Positions 18,243-26,142 of a stretch of DNA of 64,000 nt are shown one piece after another. A program made the translations under genes and the position numbers. A model generated the notes under the pieces. That model saw only the letters and a program-made list of their open reading frames with translations, did no database searches and was not told the DNA's origin. The number at the start of each line of letters is the position of its first letter. Position 1 is the stretch's first letter. The DNA is from CBDCKN01 sp965219035 (lineage in GTDB: Bacteria; Gemmatimonadota; Gemmatimonadetes; Longimicrobiales; Gaopeijiaceae), in the NCBI GenBank assembly GCA_965219035.1, contig CBDCMR010000004.1, forward strand, positions 1,736,001 through 1,800,000. Reading direction: 5' to 3'.

Positions 18243-18983
18243 CTTTCACCACGTCCTGCCTCAGGGCCTCTTCGTCCTCCCTGCGTCGTCCGGACGAGGA
18301 ACGGGTTTATGTCCATGCCGAAGCCGGAAAGCCGCGCGAAGATGTCGAGGTCCTCCGCGGGGATCCGAACCAGGTGGCGGCCGTGGCCGACACGCTGGCG
18401 TTCGACCACAAGTACAACTCCGGCGTGATCGCGTGGGCGCCGGAGGATGAACCGACCGACGCGCAGATCGAGGCGGTGCTGGACGCCTTCGAGCAGACCG
18501 CCTGGGCGGGGCTCGAACCCGACCGCTACGCATGGGCGGCAGTGCTCCACCGCGAGAAGGGTGGCGGTGCCCACGTCCATGTCCTCGCCGCCCGGTGCGA
18601 CCTCGAAACTGGACGGAGCCTCAACATCGCGCCTCCCGGCTGGGAGAAGACGTTCGGCCCGCTTCGCGACGCCTTCAACCACGAGCACGGCTGGAGCCGT
18701 CCGGACGACCCGGCGCGGGCCAGGGTGGAGCAGCCCGGCCACCGCGCCTACATCGAGGCGGCGCGGCTGCGGGCCGGCCTCCGGCTCGAATCCTCCCCCC
18801 GCGACCTGATCCGGGACTACCTGCTCCAGCGTGTCGAGCAGGGAGGGGTGCGGAATCGCCACGAGGTCGTCGCCGCCCTGCGGGAGGCGGGTCTCGAAGT
18901 GCCGCGCCAAGGCAAGGACTACATCACGGCGCTGGACCCCGAGACCGGGGATCGGTGGCGGCTGAAAGGAGAACTGTACGCAT

Positions 18984-19478
18984 TTGACTTCGAGCGCGAA
19001 CGATTTGACCGACCGGCTGCGGAAGCGGCTGGAGACCGAGCGCAGGGAGATCGAAGAGTTGACCGCGAGCGAGCTAGAACGGCTCGCCGAGAACTCGCGG
19101 CGCGTCGCGAGGAACGCGCTCAGTACCATCGAGCACGATACGGAGGAGGCGACCGGGCGGATGCGCGAGTTGCTGGTCAAGGCGTGGCTCCGGCCCCTGA
19201 TCGTCGGCCTGAGCCTCTGGCTCGGCATCTGCGGCGGAAGCTGGGCGACGATGCGCTGGTTGTGGACGCGCATCCAGAGCCGGATCGAGATGGCCGCCGA
19301 TCTCGACGTGAGGATCGAGGAGGCCCGGCAGACGTTGGCTCAGATGGAAGAGGACACCTGGGGGATCGTGCTCCGGGAGATCGAGGGCGAACGGTTCGTG
19401 GTGCTGCCGGCCGGGACACTGGACAATCCGGCCTGGACCGTGCGCGATCGGCCTGCCGTCAAGCTGTCGAGAGAGTGA
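18984..19478 (+). CDS. mobB: MobB/MbeB-like mobilisation accessory membrane protein
   Basis: 164 aa from TTG 18984, nested in another frame within the mobA distal region. N-terminal coiled coil (RLRKRLETERREIEELTASE), one membrane segment (LRPLIVGLSLWLGICGGSW), then a second helical stretch and an RFVVLPAGTL...PAWTVRDRPAV tail. This order matches MbeB/MobB of ColE1-type plasmids, which stabilise the relaxosome at the membrane. The gene itself is undamaged. The nested arrangement supports the assignment. Confidence 0.7.
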   Translation: MTSSANDLTDRLRKRLETERREIEELTASELERLAENSRRVARNALSTIEHDTEEATGRMRELLVKAWLRPLIVGLSLWLGICGGSWATMRWLWTRIQSRIEMAADLDVRIEEARQTLAQMEEDTWGIVLREIEGERFVVLPAGTLDNPAWTVRDRPAVKLSRE

Positions 19479-19487
19479 GGAGGCTGT

Positions 19488-19681
19488 ATGACCGAATTGG
19501 AACGGCAACTGGCGGCGGCCTTGAAGAGGTTGTCCGCGCAGTACGAGATGGAACAGCGGCGGCACTCAGAACAGGTCGCGCGGTCTTGCAGCGGCAAGTC
19601 GAGCAGCTCAGCGGGCAAGTGACGCGCTTGGGCCGGGACTACGGGACGCTCGCCGCGACGTTGCGCGGGCGATGGATCTGA
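19488..19681 (+). pseudogene. mobD: MbeD-like small mobilisation protein, one frameshift
   Basis: ATG 19488, 10 bases after mobB, starts MTELERQLAAALKRLSAQYE, the MbeD-type start. After SEQVA near 19575 the frame must shift by one to continue VLQRQVEQLSGQVTRLGRDY to the TGA at 19681. A heptad-like Leu/Val pattern runs through both halves. The order mobA-mobB-mobD copies that of ColE1 mbe genes. Confidence 0.65.
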
Positions 19682-19763
19682 CGCGTCGCCCTGGGCGGGA
19701 GCGCGATTCCGGTCCAAGCCGCTAGCTGCCCAGATGCTTCTCGGTTGGGGAATCAAGCGGTGT

Positions 19764-20411
19764 TCACGAATCGGCGGAGGTCTTGCGCTGGCGCGGCGCG
19801 GGTTCCCGAGAGCCAAACTGGATATTCCGGTGAAGCAACCTCTGCAATTCCTTCATTAACATCATTGCCGCGTGCTTCGAGTCAATTCGGCTCAAGCCCC
19901 TGTTTCGGAACTTCCGAAACAGGGCCTTCCTGTAGCCTGACCGAAATCGCTTGGCGAACGCCACGTTTGCCGGCACCTCGACCAGGATCCTCGGGTTGTC
20001 GATCGTAGATGCGAGACGGTCGCCCGGTCGTCCGGGTTGCAAGTAGACACCCTCTGCCCAGAGAATTTGATCCACCAGAATGCCCTGTTTCTCCAGGTCG
20101 AATTGGACCACAACGAGACATTGGCTGGGCTTGGTGAATCTGAGGATCAATGTGGGGGCAGAGAAGCTAAAACCGTGACGAGGCTTGAACGACCACCCGG
20201 AAACCGCGTCCCCCGGTCCCAATTCACCGTGCGCGCGAACCATTGTCTCAATGTCTGGACGGGAGGACGTGTCGAGGATTAGGACCGGGATGTTTCTGCC
20301 ATAGCTTTCGGCAACCGTAGCGACGATTCCATCCCTAACGATTGGGACCGGATCCGCCTCGGACGGGTGGCTCAATGGTATCTCCATGCTCTGCCACTTG
20401 GACCCACTCAT
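19764..20411 (-). CDS. hypothetical soluble protein, second gene of a two-gene operon
   Basis: 215 aa from ATG 20411, whose ATGA overlaps the stop of the upstream membrane-anchored gene. It contains VPVLILDTSSRPDIE-like beta strands and a basic C-terminal half (RFRSGYRKALFRKFRNRGLSR). No family recognised. AT content is higher than in the conjugation genes. The tight coupling to a membrane partner suggests they act together. Function unknown. Confidence 0.6.
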   Translation of the reverse strand: MSGSKWQSMEIPLSHPSEADPVPIVRDGIVATVAESYGRNIPVLILDTSSRPDIETMVRAHGELGPGDAVSGWSFKPRHGFSFSAPTLILRFTKPSQCLVVVQFDLEKQGILVDQILWAEGVYLQPGRPGDRLASTIDNPRILVEVPANVAFAKRFRSGYRKALFRKFRNRGLSRIDSKHAAMMLMKELQRLLHRNIQFGSREPAPRQRKTSADS

Positions 20412-20980
20412 GACTGCACTTCCCGCAGGAGAATAGCATGGCACTCAACGCCTCGGTCGTGAGCGTCCGTCACCGTTACAACGTGTGACTCCACGACTCC
20501 ATCCCCAATCAGATCGGTAGCGATGGGGAACAGTGCTGCGCCTGCAATCGTGGCAGCGGCAGCGATGGAACAGGGGACGCAGATGACCTCAGTTGCTTCC
20601 ATGTTGGCCGCCAGGGCCGCGCTCGAATCGTGAGGAATCATCACGTTGGACGGCGGCTGGCCTTGCGGGCCGTACTCCAGCGCGAGTTCGATTTGCTTGA
20701 TGGAGTTAGCTGAAAGAGACTTATTCGTGATGAGCAATTGGAAAACGTAGATGCGGCGTTCTTCGCCTGGAGGATTCAGAATTCCGGAGTCAACCAAGTA
20801 GACTTCCACCGCTGGTTCTTTCCGACGTTCCGCCTCGATTGCCAGAGAATACATGCGACGCTCCAATCGAATGCCCCGAATGCCCAGCCATACGCCAACC
20901 CAAGCCGCAAGCGCGCCAACCCAGGCCGCTAGGATTGGCAGCCATTCGGAAACGCCAATTCCTCCTATAGCGGTCGTCAT
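20408..20980 (-). CDS. hypothetical single-pass membrane protein, first gene of a two-gene operon
   Basis: 190 aa. A hydrophobic N-terminal anchor (WLPILAAWVGALAAWVGVWLG) is followed by a basic stretch (RGIRLERRMYSLAIEAERRK) and a beta-rich domain (VFQLLITNKSLSANSIKQIE). This is a layout often seen in small membrane-tethered hypothetical proteins of accessory regions. The stop overlaps the next start (ATGA). No recognised catalytic motif. Confidence 0.6.
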   Translation of the reverse strand: MTTAIGGIGVSEWLPILAAWVGALAAWVGVWLGIRGIRLERRMYSLAIEAERRKEPAVEVYLVDSGILNPPGEERRIYVFQLLITNKSLSANSIKQIELALEYGPQGQPPSNVMIPHDSSAALAANMEATEVICVPCSIAAAATIAGAALFPIATDLIGDGVVESHVVTVTDAHDRGVECHAILLREVQS

Positions 20981-21091
20981 TCGCTGGATGGGTTGCGCGA
21001 CGGAATGGAGAAGCGAGTCGGCGACTGATAACCCACCAGCGGCGAACTCATATGTCGAACGCGACCATCCAACTCCGGATGGCCAGGCGCA

Positions 21092-21283
21092 ATGGCGCGG
21101 GTGAGCTTAGACATGCACGGCGAAGCGTTCTTTACCCAAGTGCCGGACGACGTATCAGCCGGGTGGACGGATACCAACGGTGGCCTGCGGGAGCACACGA
21201 TTACGTGGGCAGACGGCAGCGAAGTGGTCACTTGGTGGCGCCAACGGTCGTACCTGAAATACATCGAGAAGGTGGGGCGGTAG
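21092..21283 (+). CDS. small hypothetical protein (63 aa)
   Basis: ATG 21092, ending with a stop at 21283. Sequence pattern (TNGGLREHTITWADGSEVV, then WWRQRSYLKYIEKVGR) looks protein-like and has better composition than the antisense frames. No clear ribosome site and no family recognised. It could be spurious. Confidence 0.4.
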   Translation: MARVSLDMHGEAFFTQVPDDVSAGWTDTNGGLREHTITWADGSEVVTWWRQRSYLKYIEKVGR

Positions 21284-21309
21284 GCCCCTTATCGGACGCG
21301 GCGTCGGGT

Positions 21310-21516
21310 TTAGCCCCCTAGCGGACAAGGGGTTTCGGGGCCTGGGTCGATCATCCGACGGAGCGAGTGTATGGCTTTGAACAGCACTCGCCCAACTTCG
21401 TTGTCGTCGTAATCGTAGAATACAAAGTACTGCCCCAAGCCTCCTCCAAGCCTGTAGTAATGCGCGTCCATGCGCTCGAAGCCATCAGCGAACTGGATCA
21501 AGAACCAAGTTTTCAT
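21310..21516 (-). CDS. small hypothetical protein (68 aa)
   Basis: ATG 21516 with GGAGG 9 nt upstream. Aromatic-rich sequence (GGGLGQYFVFYDYDDNEVG) suggests a small beta-type fold. No family recognised. It is convergent with the small gene at 21092-21283. Confidence 0.5.
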   Translation of the reverse strand: MKTWFLIQFADGFERMDAHYYRLGGGLGQYFVFYDYDDNEVGRVLFKAIHSLRRMIDPGPETPCPLGG

Positions 21517-21689
21517 CCTTCAAATCCTCCGTGGAGAGCCTCGGACAAGTATGGCCTTGATGTCCTCCGCTGCAAACAGGATCCTCTTCTCACTCACCAT
21601 CGCCCTACCTTCCCGGTTCACGGATAGTTCCTTCTGAACGTAACGATTCAAACGCTACTGCTGCCAAGACACGACCACGCCCTCCATCG

Positions 21690-22325
21690 TTGCGCTGGTG
21701 CCGGGTCCGCGACGCACACGCGCTTCCGACCGGGAGGTTTCGGCACCGCACGGCACCGCTGGATCGTGGCCTGCAAGCCTTCCACTCCGGCCCCTTCTGC
21801 AACGGGCTGAGCCGGGCGTGTCCAGTTGGTTCGCCGACGTGGATGGAGCTGCCGGTATGCGAGGAGGGCATAAGGGTAGGCTACGACCGAGACGACTTCG
21901 GCAGAGCCTACGAATCGCTTGAAGATGAGATCATCGTCAGCCTTCCGAAGCTTGGGGCCACGCAGGTTTACACCCCATATACGTGTACGCTGTACGACAT
22001 CCGCTCTGATGGCACAGCGGACACGGACATTGACCATATTGTGGCGCTGGCTGAGGCCTACGACTCCGGGCTTCCTGAATCGCAGTTCCGGGAATTTGGC
22101 GGAGACATTGAGAACCTCACGATTGCTCAACCCAGCGTGAACAGAAGTCAGAAGGGGGACCGTGATGCTGGCGAGTGGCGTCCGGCCCACAATGAAGGCT
22201 GGTTCGCGGCCCGTATTGTCGCCGTCAAACAGAAATATGGGCTGTCGGTGAATTCCGCTGAGCTTGACGCTCTGCAGTCGATGCTGGACTCGGATCCGAG
22301 CCGCGAGGTGATGTGCAGTAGCTAG
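21690..22325 (+). CDS. HNH-type nuclease (GmrSD C-terminal / DUF1524-like)
   Basis: The conserved part spans about residues 70-205: RDDFGRAYESLEDE, YTPYTCTLYD, then the HNH core DTDIDHIVALAEAYDSGLP, an NLTIAQPSVNRSQKGDRDAGE block and CW-like WFAARIVAVKQKYGLSV. The D-x-DH and N-x8-N residues fit a one-metal beta-beta-alpha nuclease, often secreted or part of defence loci. The N-terminal about 60 residues have poor composition, so the true start may be internal. The previous annotation of a signal peptide cannot be confirmed. Confidence 0.75.
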   Translation: MRWCRVRDAHALPTGRFRHRTAPLDRGLQAFHSGPFCNGLSRACPVGSPTWMELPVCEEGIRVGYDRDDFGRAYESLEDEIIVSLPKLGATQVYTPYTCTLYDIRSDGTADTDIDHIVALAEAYDSGLPESQFREFGGDIENLTIAQPSVNRSQKGDRDAGEWRPAHNEGWFAARIVAVKQKYGLSVNSAELDALQSMLDSDPSREVMCSS

Positions 22326-22439
22326 GCACCACTCTGAAGCCGCACGGCCCTGGACGTGCTCTTCAGTCGGGGGACACTCCAGATGCAACGGCGTGGTTAG
22401 CTCTCTGTGAAGATCCATATGGCAGACACGCGCCGCGCC

Positions 22440-22590
22440 GCCCCAAGTCTTCGCAAGGTCTTGACCTGCACGGCCTGCTGCTGCGTAGCGCCGACAGCGA
22501 CACACCTGCCGCCGCCTTGTCTTGCCAGGCGGCATGTTCCGCCGGTGTGACGCGAGCGGCAACCATGACGGTGCGGCGCTCAGCCACGGG
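22440..22590 (-). pseudogene. MobC/MbeC-like relic
   Basis: Minus-strand codons from about 22590 read AERRTVMVAARVTPAEHAAW and then Q-D-K-AAAGVSLSAL. This is the N-terminal pattern of MobC accessory proteins (ribbon-helix-helix, RVTPAEHAxWQ..A..AGVSLS). After about 45 residues the frame breaks and the rest of MobC is not visible. In ColE1-type loci mobC lies beside oriT, and here a hairpin-rich segment adjoins it upstream. Confidence 0.6.
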
Positions 22591-22594
22591 CGCG

Positions 22595-22765
22595 ACGGGG
22601 TTCGGGGGGCAGCGCCCCCCGAACGCCCGCTGCTCCGGCAGCGGTGCGGGAAGCTGGGGGGTCGAAGGGGGCACAGCCCCCCGCCAGCCCCTGCCGGGGA
22701 CCCGCGAAGCGTGGCCCCAAAGGGTAGGCTGGCTTACGACCAGTAGAGGTCGTGAGCCAGCCGTT
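22595..22765. other. hairpin-rich segment, candidate oriT
   Basis: It lies directly upstream of the mobC relic. It holds a perfect GTTCGGGGGGC-AGC-GCCCCCCGAAC hairpin near 22600-22625, a GGGGG...CCCCC hairpin near 22656-22682, and a 15-bp hairpin with arms GGCTGGCTTACGACC (from about 22727) and GGTCGTGAGCCAGCC. The position next to mobC and the stem-loops fit an origin of transfer. No nic site can be assigned from sequence alone. Confidence 0.5.
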
Positions 22766-22804
22766 TTCACCAGCGCCAAACGCCGTCTCGACGGCGGCCA
22801 GACC

Positions 22805-23134
22805 CTATGGCTCGGCGGTCTCGAGGGGCTCTTCCGTCCCGGACGAGCCGTGGCCTTGGTCAACCCGCGTGCGGAGGAGCCTCGACGGTTGGAAGACCGG
22901 CACATTGCGGGCAGGGACCTCGACCGCGACTCCCGTCTTGGGGTTGCGGCCCGTGCGGGCCTTGCGGTGCCGCACCTTGAAGGTGCCGAAGCCGCGGATC
23001 TCGATGTGGTCGCCGCGCGCCAGCGTGTCCTTCACGGCGTCGAGGAAGGCGTCGACCACCAGCCCGCAATCCCTCTTGGTGACACGCGGTCCGATAGCGT
23101 CGGAAGCCTGTTCGACGAGGTCGGCTTTGGTCAT
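22805..23134 (-). CDS. HU/IHF-family DNA-bending protein
   Basis: 109 aa. MTKADLVEQASDAIG start, IEIRGFGTFKVRHRKARTGRNP arm with the conserved GRNP motif, then VPVFQPS and a short acidic extension (SSGTEEPLETAEP) beyond the usual about 94 residues. It binds and bends DNA as a dimer and is commonly needed by recombinases and relaxosomes. Start ATG 23134 has GAGAAAAGG just upstream; the longer frame is not supported. The neighbourhood of mob genes and a site-specific recombinase makes a local architectural role plausible. Confidence 0.9.
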   Translation of the reverse strand: MTKADLVEQASDAIGPRVTKRDCGLVVDAFLDAVKDTLARGDHIEIRGFGTFKVRHRKARTGRNPKTGVAVEVPARNVPVFQPSRLLRTRVDQGHGSSGTEEPLETAEP

Positions 23135-23384
23135 CCTTTTCTCTTCGCCGCAAGTGTGGCCAAGTCCAGTAGCTCCACTATGATAGCTTGAGGAGGCGGC
23201 CGCCGCGTCAATTGGGCGGTCCCCACCCGAGCCGGGCCGAGTCCTTCGGGGAGACCACATGGGATGAGACCGGGTCCCACGGGACGACCGGACGGCAAAC
23301 GGGGAGACGCGGCAATCCGTGGGATTCCGCTACCCGCCGCGCAAAGGGTGATCGTTGGGGTGACTTCGGGAGGGTCCATGAAAT

Positions 23385-23413
23385 CGTAACCTATTAGACT
23401 ACATAAGGTTACG
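23385..23413. repeat. palindromic site next to gene-fragment joint
   Basis: CGTAACCT and AGGTTACG form an 8-bp inverted repeat separated by 13 bases, immediately before the point where virD4 similarity starts. The rest of 23135-23384 shows no gene. It could be a recombination or operator site. Confidence 0.4.
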
Positions 23414-23417
23414 GAGT

Positions 23418-23709
23418 CTATCTGTTCGGAGTACCAGGCGTTCGCCACCGTGGGCCAGGACGACCCCGCTGGCGACGAGAAGGCGTTCGCGCTGACGCGG
23501 CAGTGCCGCTGCATCCCGATCGTCGCGACGCAGTCGATCTCCTCGCTCCGCTCCGTGCTGTCGGGCACGGAGGCCTGGCGCACGCTGGTCCAGACGCTCC
23601 GCACCCGGATCTTCCTGTCCTTGAGCGACGAGTCCTCGGCCAGGATCGCCTCGGAGATGTGCGGCAGCGTCATGAAGACGCAGCCCTCCTACACGTTCAC
23701 CGAGACGGC
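23418..23709 (+). pseudogene. fragment of a second virD4 (region after Walker B)
   Basis: The plus-strand frame reads SEYQAFATVGQDDP then DEKAFALTRQCRCIPIVATQ and SSARIASEMCGSVMKTQ, nearly the same as the intact virD4 after its Walker B motif. The fragment starts abruptly at about 23418 and ends at about 23706, where IS110 sequence begins. With the piece at 7990-8634 it represents a dismembered second coupling gene. Confidence 0.85.
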
Positions 23710-23775
23710 ACGAAGCCGAATCTGGCGAAGCTGACGATCGCGCGTCAGCTCGCCTCGATCGTGCTAGCGGTGTGG
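23707..23775 (+). pseudogene. 69-bp fragment of the IS110 transposase gene
   Basis: Identical, as far as can be read, to the C-terminal coding part of the IS110 transposase at 12506-13561 (codons for GTKPNLAKLTIARQLASIVL). It is sandwiched between the virD4 fragment and the truncated sensor kinase. Confidence 0.85.
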
Positions 23776-25904
23776 ATGCGCAGCAAGTCGAACTCGGTGG
23801 CCGTGAGCGGGACCTCGCGGCCGGCCACGCTCACGTGTCGGCGGCCGTAGTCGATGGCGAGCTCCCCGTGCACGAAGGTCTCGGGCACGGCCCGGTTCCG
23901 GAGCGCCGCCTGGACCCGCGCGACGAGCTCGGTCGGGGAGAACGGCTTGACGATGTAGTCGGCGGCGCCGCTCTCGAGCGCCTTGGCGATCGTCTCGTCG
24001 CGGCCGTAGCCGGAGATGAAGATGACCGGGAGATCGGCGAGCTCGGGGACCCGCTTCATCAGCTCGATCCCGTCCGTTCCGGGGAGCATGAGGTCGAGGA
24101 GGACGAGGCGGGGCTTCTCGGCGCGGATGACGCCGGGGAGCCCGTCCGGATCGCCCGTCACCAGCGGGGCGTAGCCCGCATCGGAGAGGACGTTGCGCAC
24201 GTAGCGTAGCGTCTGCGGGTCGTCGTCCACGACCAGGATGGGAGTCTTCTCCCGCCCGTCCCCGGGCGGGCGTGGCTGGTCGCTGGCCGGGGCCTCCTCG
24301 GGTGGGGCTGCTTCGGGGGTGGCCGGCCCGGCCACCGGGATCGTGAAGGTGAAGCGCGCGCCCTGGTCCGTCCCCCCGCTTTCGGCGCGGATACGGCCGC
24401 CGTGCGCCTCGACGAGGCCCTTGCAGATGGCGAGGCCGAGCCCGGTGCCTCCGGCGAGGCCGGCACGCTTGTGGAAGAGGTGCGGGAGCCGGTCGGGCGC
24501 GATCCCCCGGCCCTCGTCCGAGACCGAGAGCGCGATGTAGCCGCCCTCGCACGTCGCCTCGACCCGGATCGGGGAGGACGCGGGAGCGTGGCGGGCCGCG
24601 TTCGAGAAGAGGTTGTTCATCACCTGCACGATGCGCTCCGGGTCGGCCATCGCACGCGGCAGGTCCGGCGGCAGGTCGATGAGGACGGCGTGCCGGCCTC
24701 CGCCGCTCAGGAAGGTGCTGCGGGCCCGGTCCACCAGCGCGGCGACGTTCGCGGGGTCGGGCGCGACGGTGAGCGTGCCCGCCTCGATGCTTCCCGCGTC
24801 CAGAAGGTTCGCGATGAGGCCCCTCATGTGGTCGGCCTGCCCGTCGATGATGCGGAAGAACTGGAGCAGCTCGGCCTGGGGCGGGACCGGCACGGCGCCG
24901 AGCACGGTCGCCGTCGAACCCTTGATCGAGGTCAGCGGGGCGCGGAGCTCGTGGCTCACCATCCCGAGGAACTCCGCCCGCTGCCGCTCAAGGTCCTCGA
25001 GCGGCGCCAGGTCCTGCATGGTGACGACGACCGACACGACCCCTCCCTCCTCCGAACGGATCGGCGTGACGTTGATGAGCATCCGGACGCTCCGCCCGTC
25101 GGGCACCGACAGCTCGACCTCCTCGGCCCGCATCGTCGTGGCGCTCCCGAGTTGCCGGGCCAGGGGCAACTCCTCTAGGGAGACCTCCCTCCCGTCGGAG
25201 TGCCGGCACGTGATCACCTCGAGCAGCTGCTCTGGTGGACGGCCCGGGGTGCGGAGCCCCTCGACGATGCGCCGCGCCTCGCGGTTGAACGAGACCGGAT
25301 GGCCGGTGCCGGCATCGAACACCGCCACGCCGACCGGCGAGGTCTCGATGAGCGCCTCGAGGTCGGCCCGCGCCCGCTCGAGATCGCGGTACGTGCGCGC
25401 GTTCGCGATCGCCGTCGCCGCCTGCGAGGCGAAAAGCACCAGGATCTCCTCGTCCTCGCCCGTGAACGCCTCGCCGTCCTCCTTGTCGCTGAGAAAGAAG
25501 TTGCCGAGATGCTCGCCCAGGTGGTGCATCGGGGTCCCATGCAGCGACCTCGACGTCCAGGGCGTCGGCGAGAGGCCGAGCGAGTCGAGGTAGCTGGGGA
25601 GGTCCGCCACCCGGAGCGGCTTCGCCTGGTCGCGAAGGTGTTCGAAGAGTCGCCGCCCGTCGGACCACTCCACCATCTTCCGGTACTCTTCGGGAGAAAG
25701 GCCGGATGTGACGAAGTCCTGGACCTCTCCCTGCTCGTCGATCGTCGTGATCACGCCCGAGCGGGCTCCGGTGAGCGCGCGGGCACTCTCGACGACCTCC
25801 TCCAGCACGGTGGCCACGTCCAGGCTCTGGCTGATGCGGAGGATGGCCGCGCTCAGCCGCGAGATGCGGTCGTCGGAGGGCCCCGTAGGGTCTCGATCGT
25901 TCAA
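23745..25904 (-). CDS. hybrid sensor kinase with receiver and truncated winged-helix domain
   Basis: Domains in order: GAF (about residues 15-150), PAS (about 165-290), HisKA with H-box FLGMVSHELRAPLTSI, HATPase with N-box VMNNLFSNAARHAP and GTGLGLAICKGLVEAHGG, a linker, and a receiver with DDD near ILVVDDDPQ, phospho-acceptor in LLDLMLPG and K in IVKPFSP. Last comes the beginning of an OmpR-type DNA-binding domain (RREVPLTATEFDLLR-like), cut at about 23776 by IS110-derived sequence. Kinase and receiver are intact, but DNA binding should be lost. No ATG fits the start; TTG 25904 (GGAG close upstream) or GTG 26036 are options. It reads leftward from the recombinase switch. Confidence 0.8.
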   Translation of the reverse strand: MNDRDPTGPSDDRISRLSAAILRISQSLDVATVLEEVVESARALTGARSGVITTIDEQGEVQDFVTSGLSPEEYRKMVEWSDGRRLFEHLRDQAKPLRVADLPSYLDSLGLSPTPWTSRSLHGTPMHHLGEHLGNFFLSDKEDGEAFTGEDEEILVLFASQAATAIANARTYRDLERARADLEALIETSPVGVAVFDAGTGHPVSFNREARRIVEGLRTPGRPPEQLLEVITCRHSDGREVSLEELPLARQLGSATTMRAEEVELSVPDGRSVRMLINVTPIRSEEGGVVSVVVTMQDLAPLEDLERQRAEFLGMVSHELRAPLTSIKGSTATVLGAVPVPPQAELLQFFRIIDGQADHMRGLIANLLDAGSIEAGTLTVAPDPANVAALVDRARSTFLSGGGRHAVLIDLPPDLPRAMADPERIVQVMNNLFSNAARHAPASSPIRVEATCEGGYIALSVSDEGRGIAPDRLPHLFHKRAGLAGGTGLGLAICKGLVEAHGGRIRAESGGTDQGARFTFTIPVAGPATPEAAPPEEAPASDQPRPPGDGREKTPILVVDDDPQTLRYVRNVLSDAGYAPLVTGDPDGLPGVIRAEKPRLVLLDLMLPGTDGIELMKRVPELADLPVIFISGYGRDETIAKALESGAADYIVKPFSPTELVARVQAALRNRAVPETFVHGELAIDYGRRHVSVAGREVPLTATEFDLLRIHTASTIEAS

Positions 25905-26063
25905 TGCTCCATTCCCGCCGAAGGGTATCGATCGGCCCGGCCGCCTTCCGCCGGACCGCGGGGGGTGGAGGATAGCGCTCTTCGCGCGTGAAGTCACTAA
26001 AGGGCCACGACGCTCGCCCGGTAAGTCACAACTCACTCACAAAATAGCGCTTAGCTTTCCAGA

Positions 26064-26095
26064 TAGCTCTCGATAATTGTAGTTATCGAGAGTAA
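26064..26095. repeat. dif/lox-like recombination site, left copy
   Basis: A 32-bp site with 13-bp arms TAGCTCTCGATAA and TTATCGAGAGTAA around a 6-bp core TTGTAG. The arms meet the core as ...ATAA and TTAT..., the same inner bases as XerCD dif sites. The right copy at 27166-27197 is its inverse with one base changed in the core. Confidence 0.8.
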
Positions 26096-26122
26096 CCCGC
26101 GGCAAAGATTGTGACCAGAGAG

Positions 26123-26142
26123 GCCCCCGGGTTCTTCGGGGC
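26123..26142 (-). terminator. possible hairpin after the recombinase gene
   Basis: Just beyond the recombinase stop the minus strand reads GCCCCGAAGAACCCGGGGGC, a GC-rich stem-loop. There is no clear U-run, so strength is uncertain. Confidence 0.35.

Larger units (their letters stand above)
18243..19681 (+). pseudogene. mobA: MobA-type relaxase, N-terminus removed by IS256
   Basis: The coding sequence begins inside RVYVHAEAGKPREDVEVLRG, directly behind the IS256 end. It contains a relaxase core (SGVIAWAPEDEPTDAQ, then REKGGGAHVHVLAARCDLETG with the HxH-type metal motif), as in ColE1 MbeA-like relaxases. The Tyr-bearing or N-terminal segment and any start are missing. The distal part (KGELYAFDFERERFDRP, then ERARTARRELAARREERAQYHRARY) overlaps mobB in another frame, as mbeA overlaps mbeB in ColE1. 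The frame stays open to the TGA at 19681. Without an N-terminus it should not nick DNA. Confidence 0.75.

Noticed and set aside
23131..23673. Minus-strand 180-codon frame over the virD4 fragment
   Set aside because: Its first part is antisense to virD4 codons and the remainder has no recognisable family or start.
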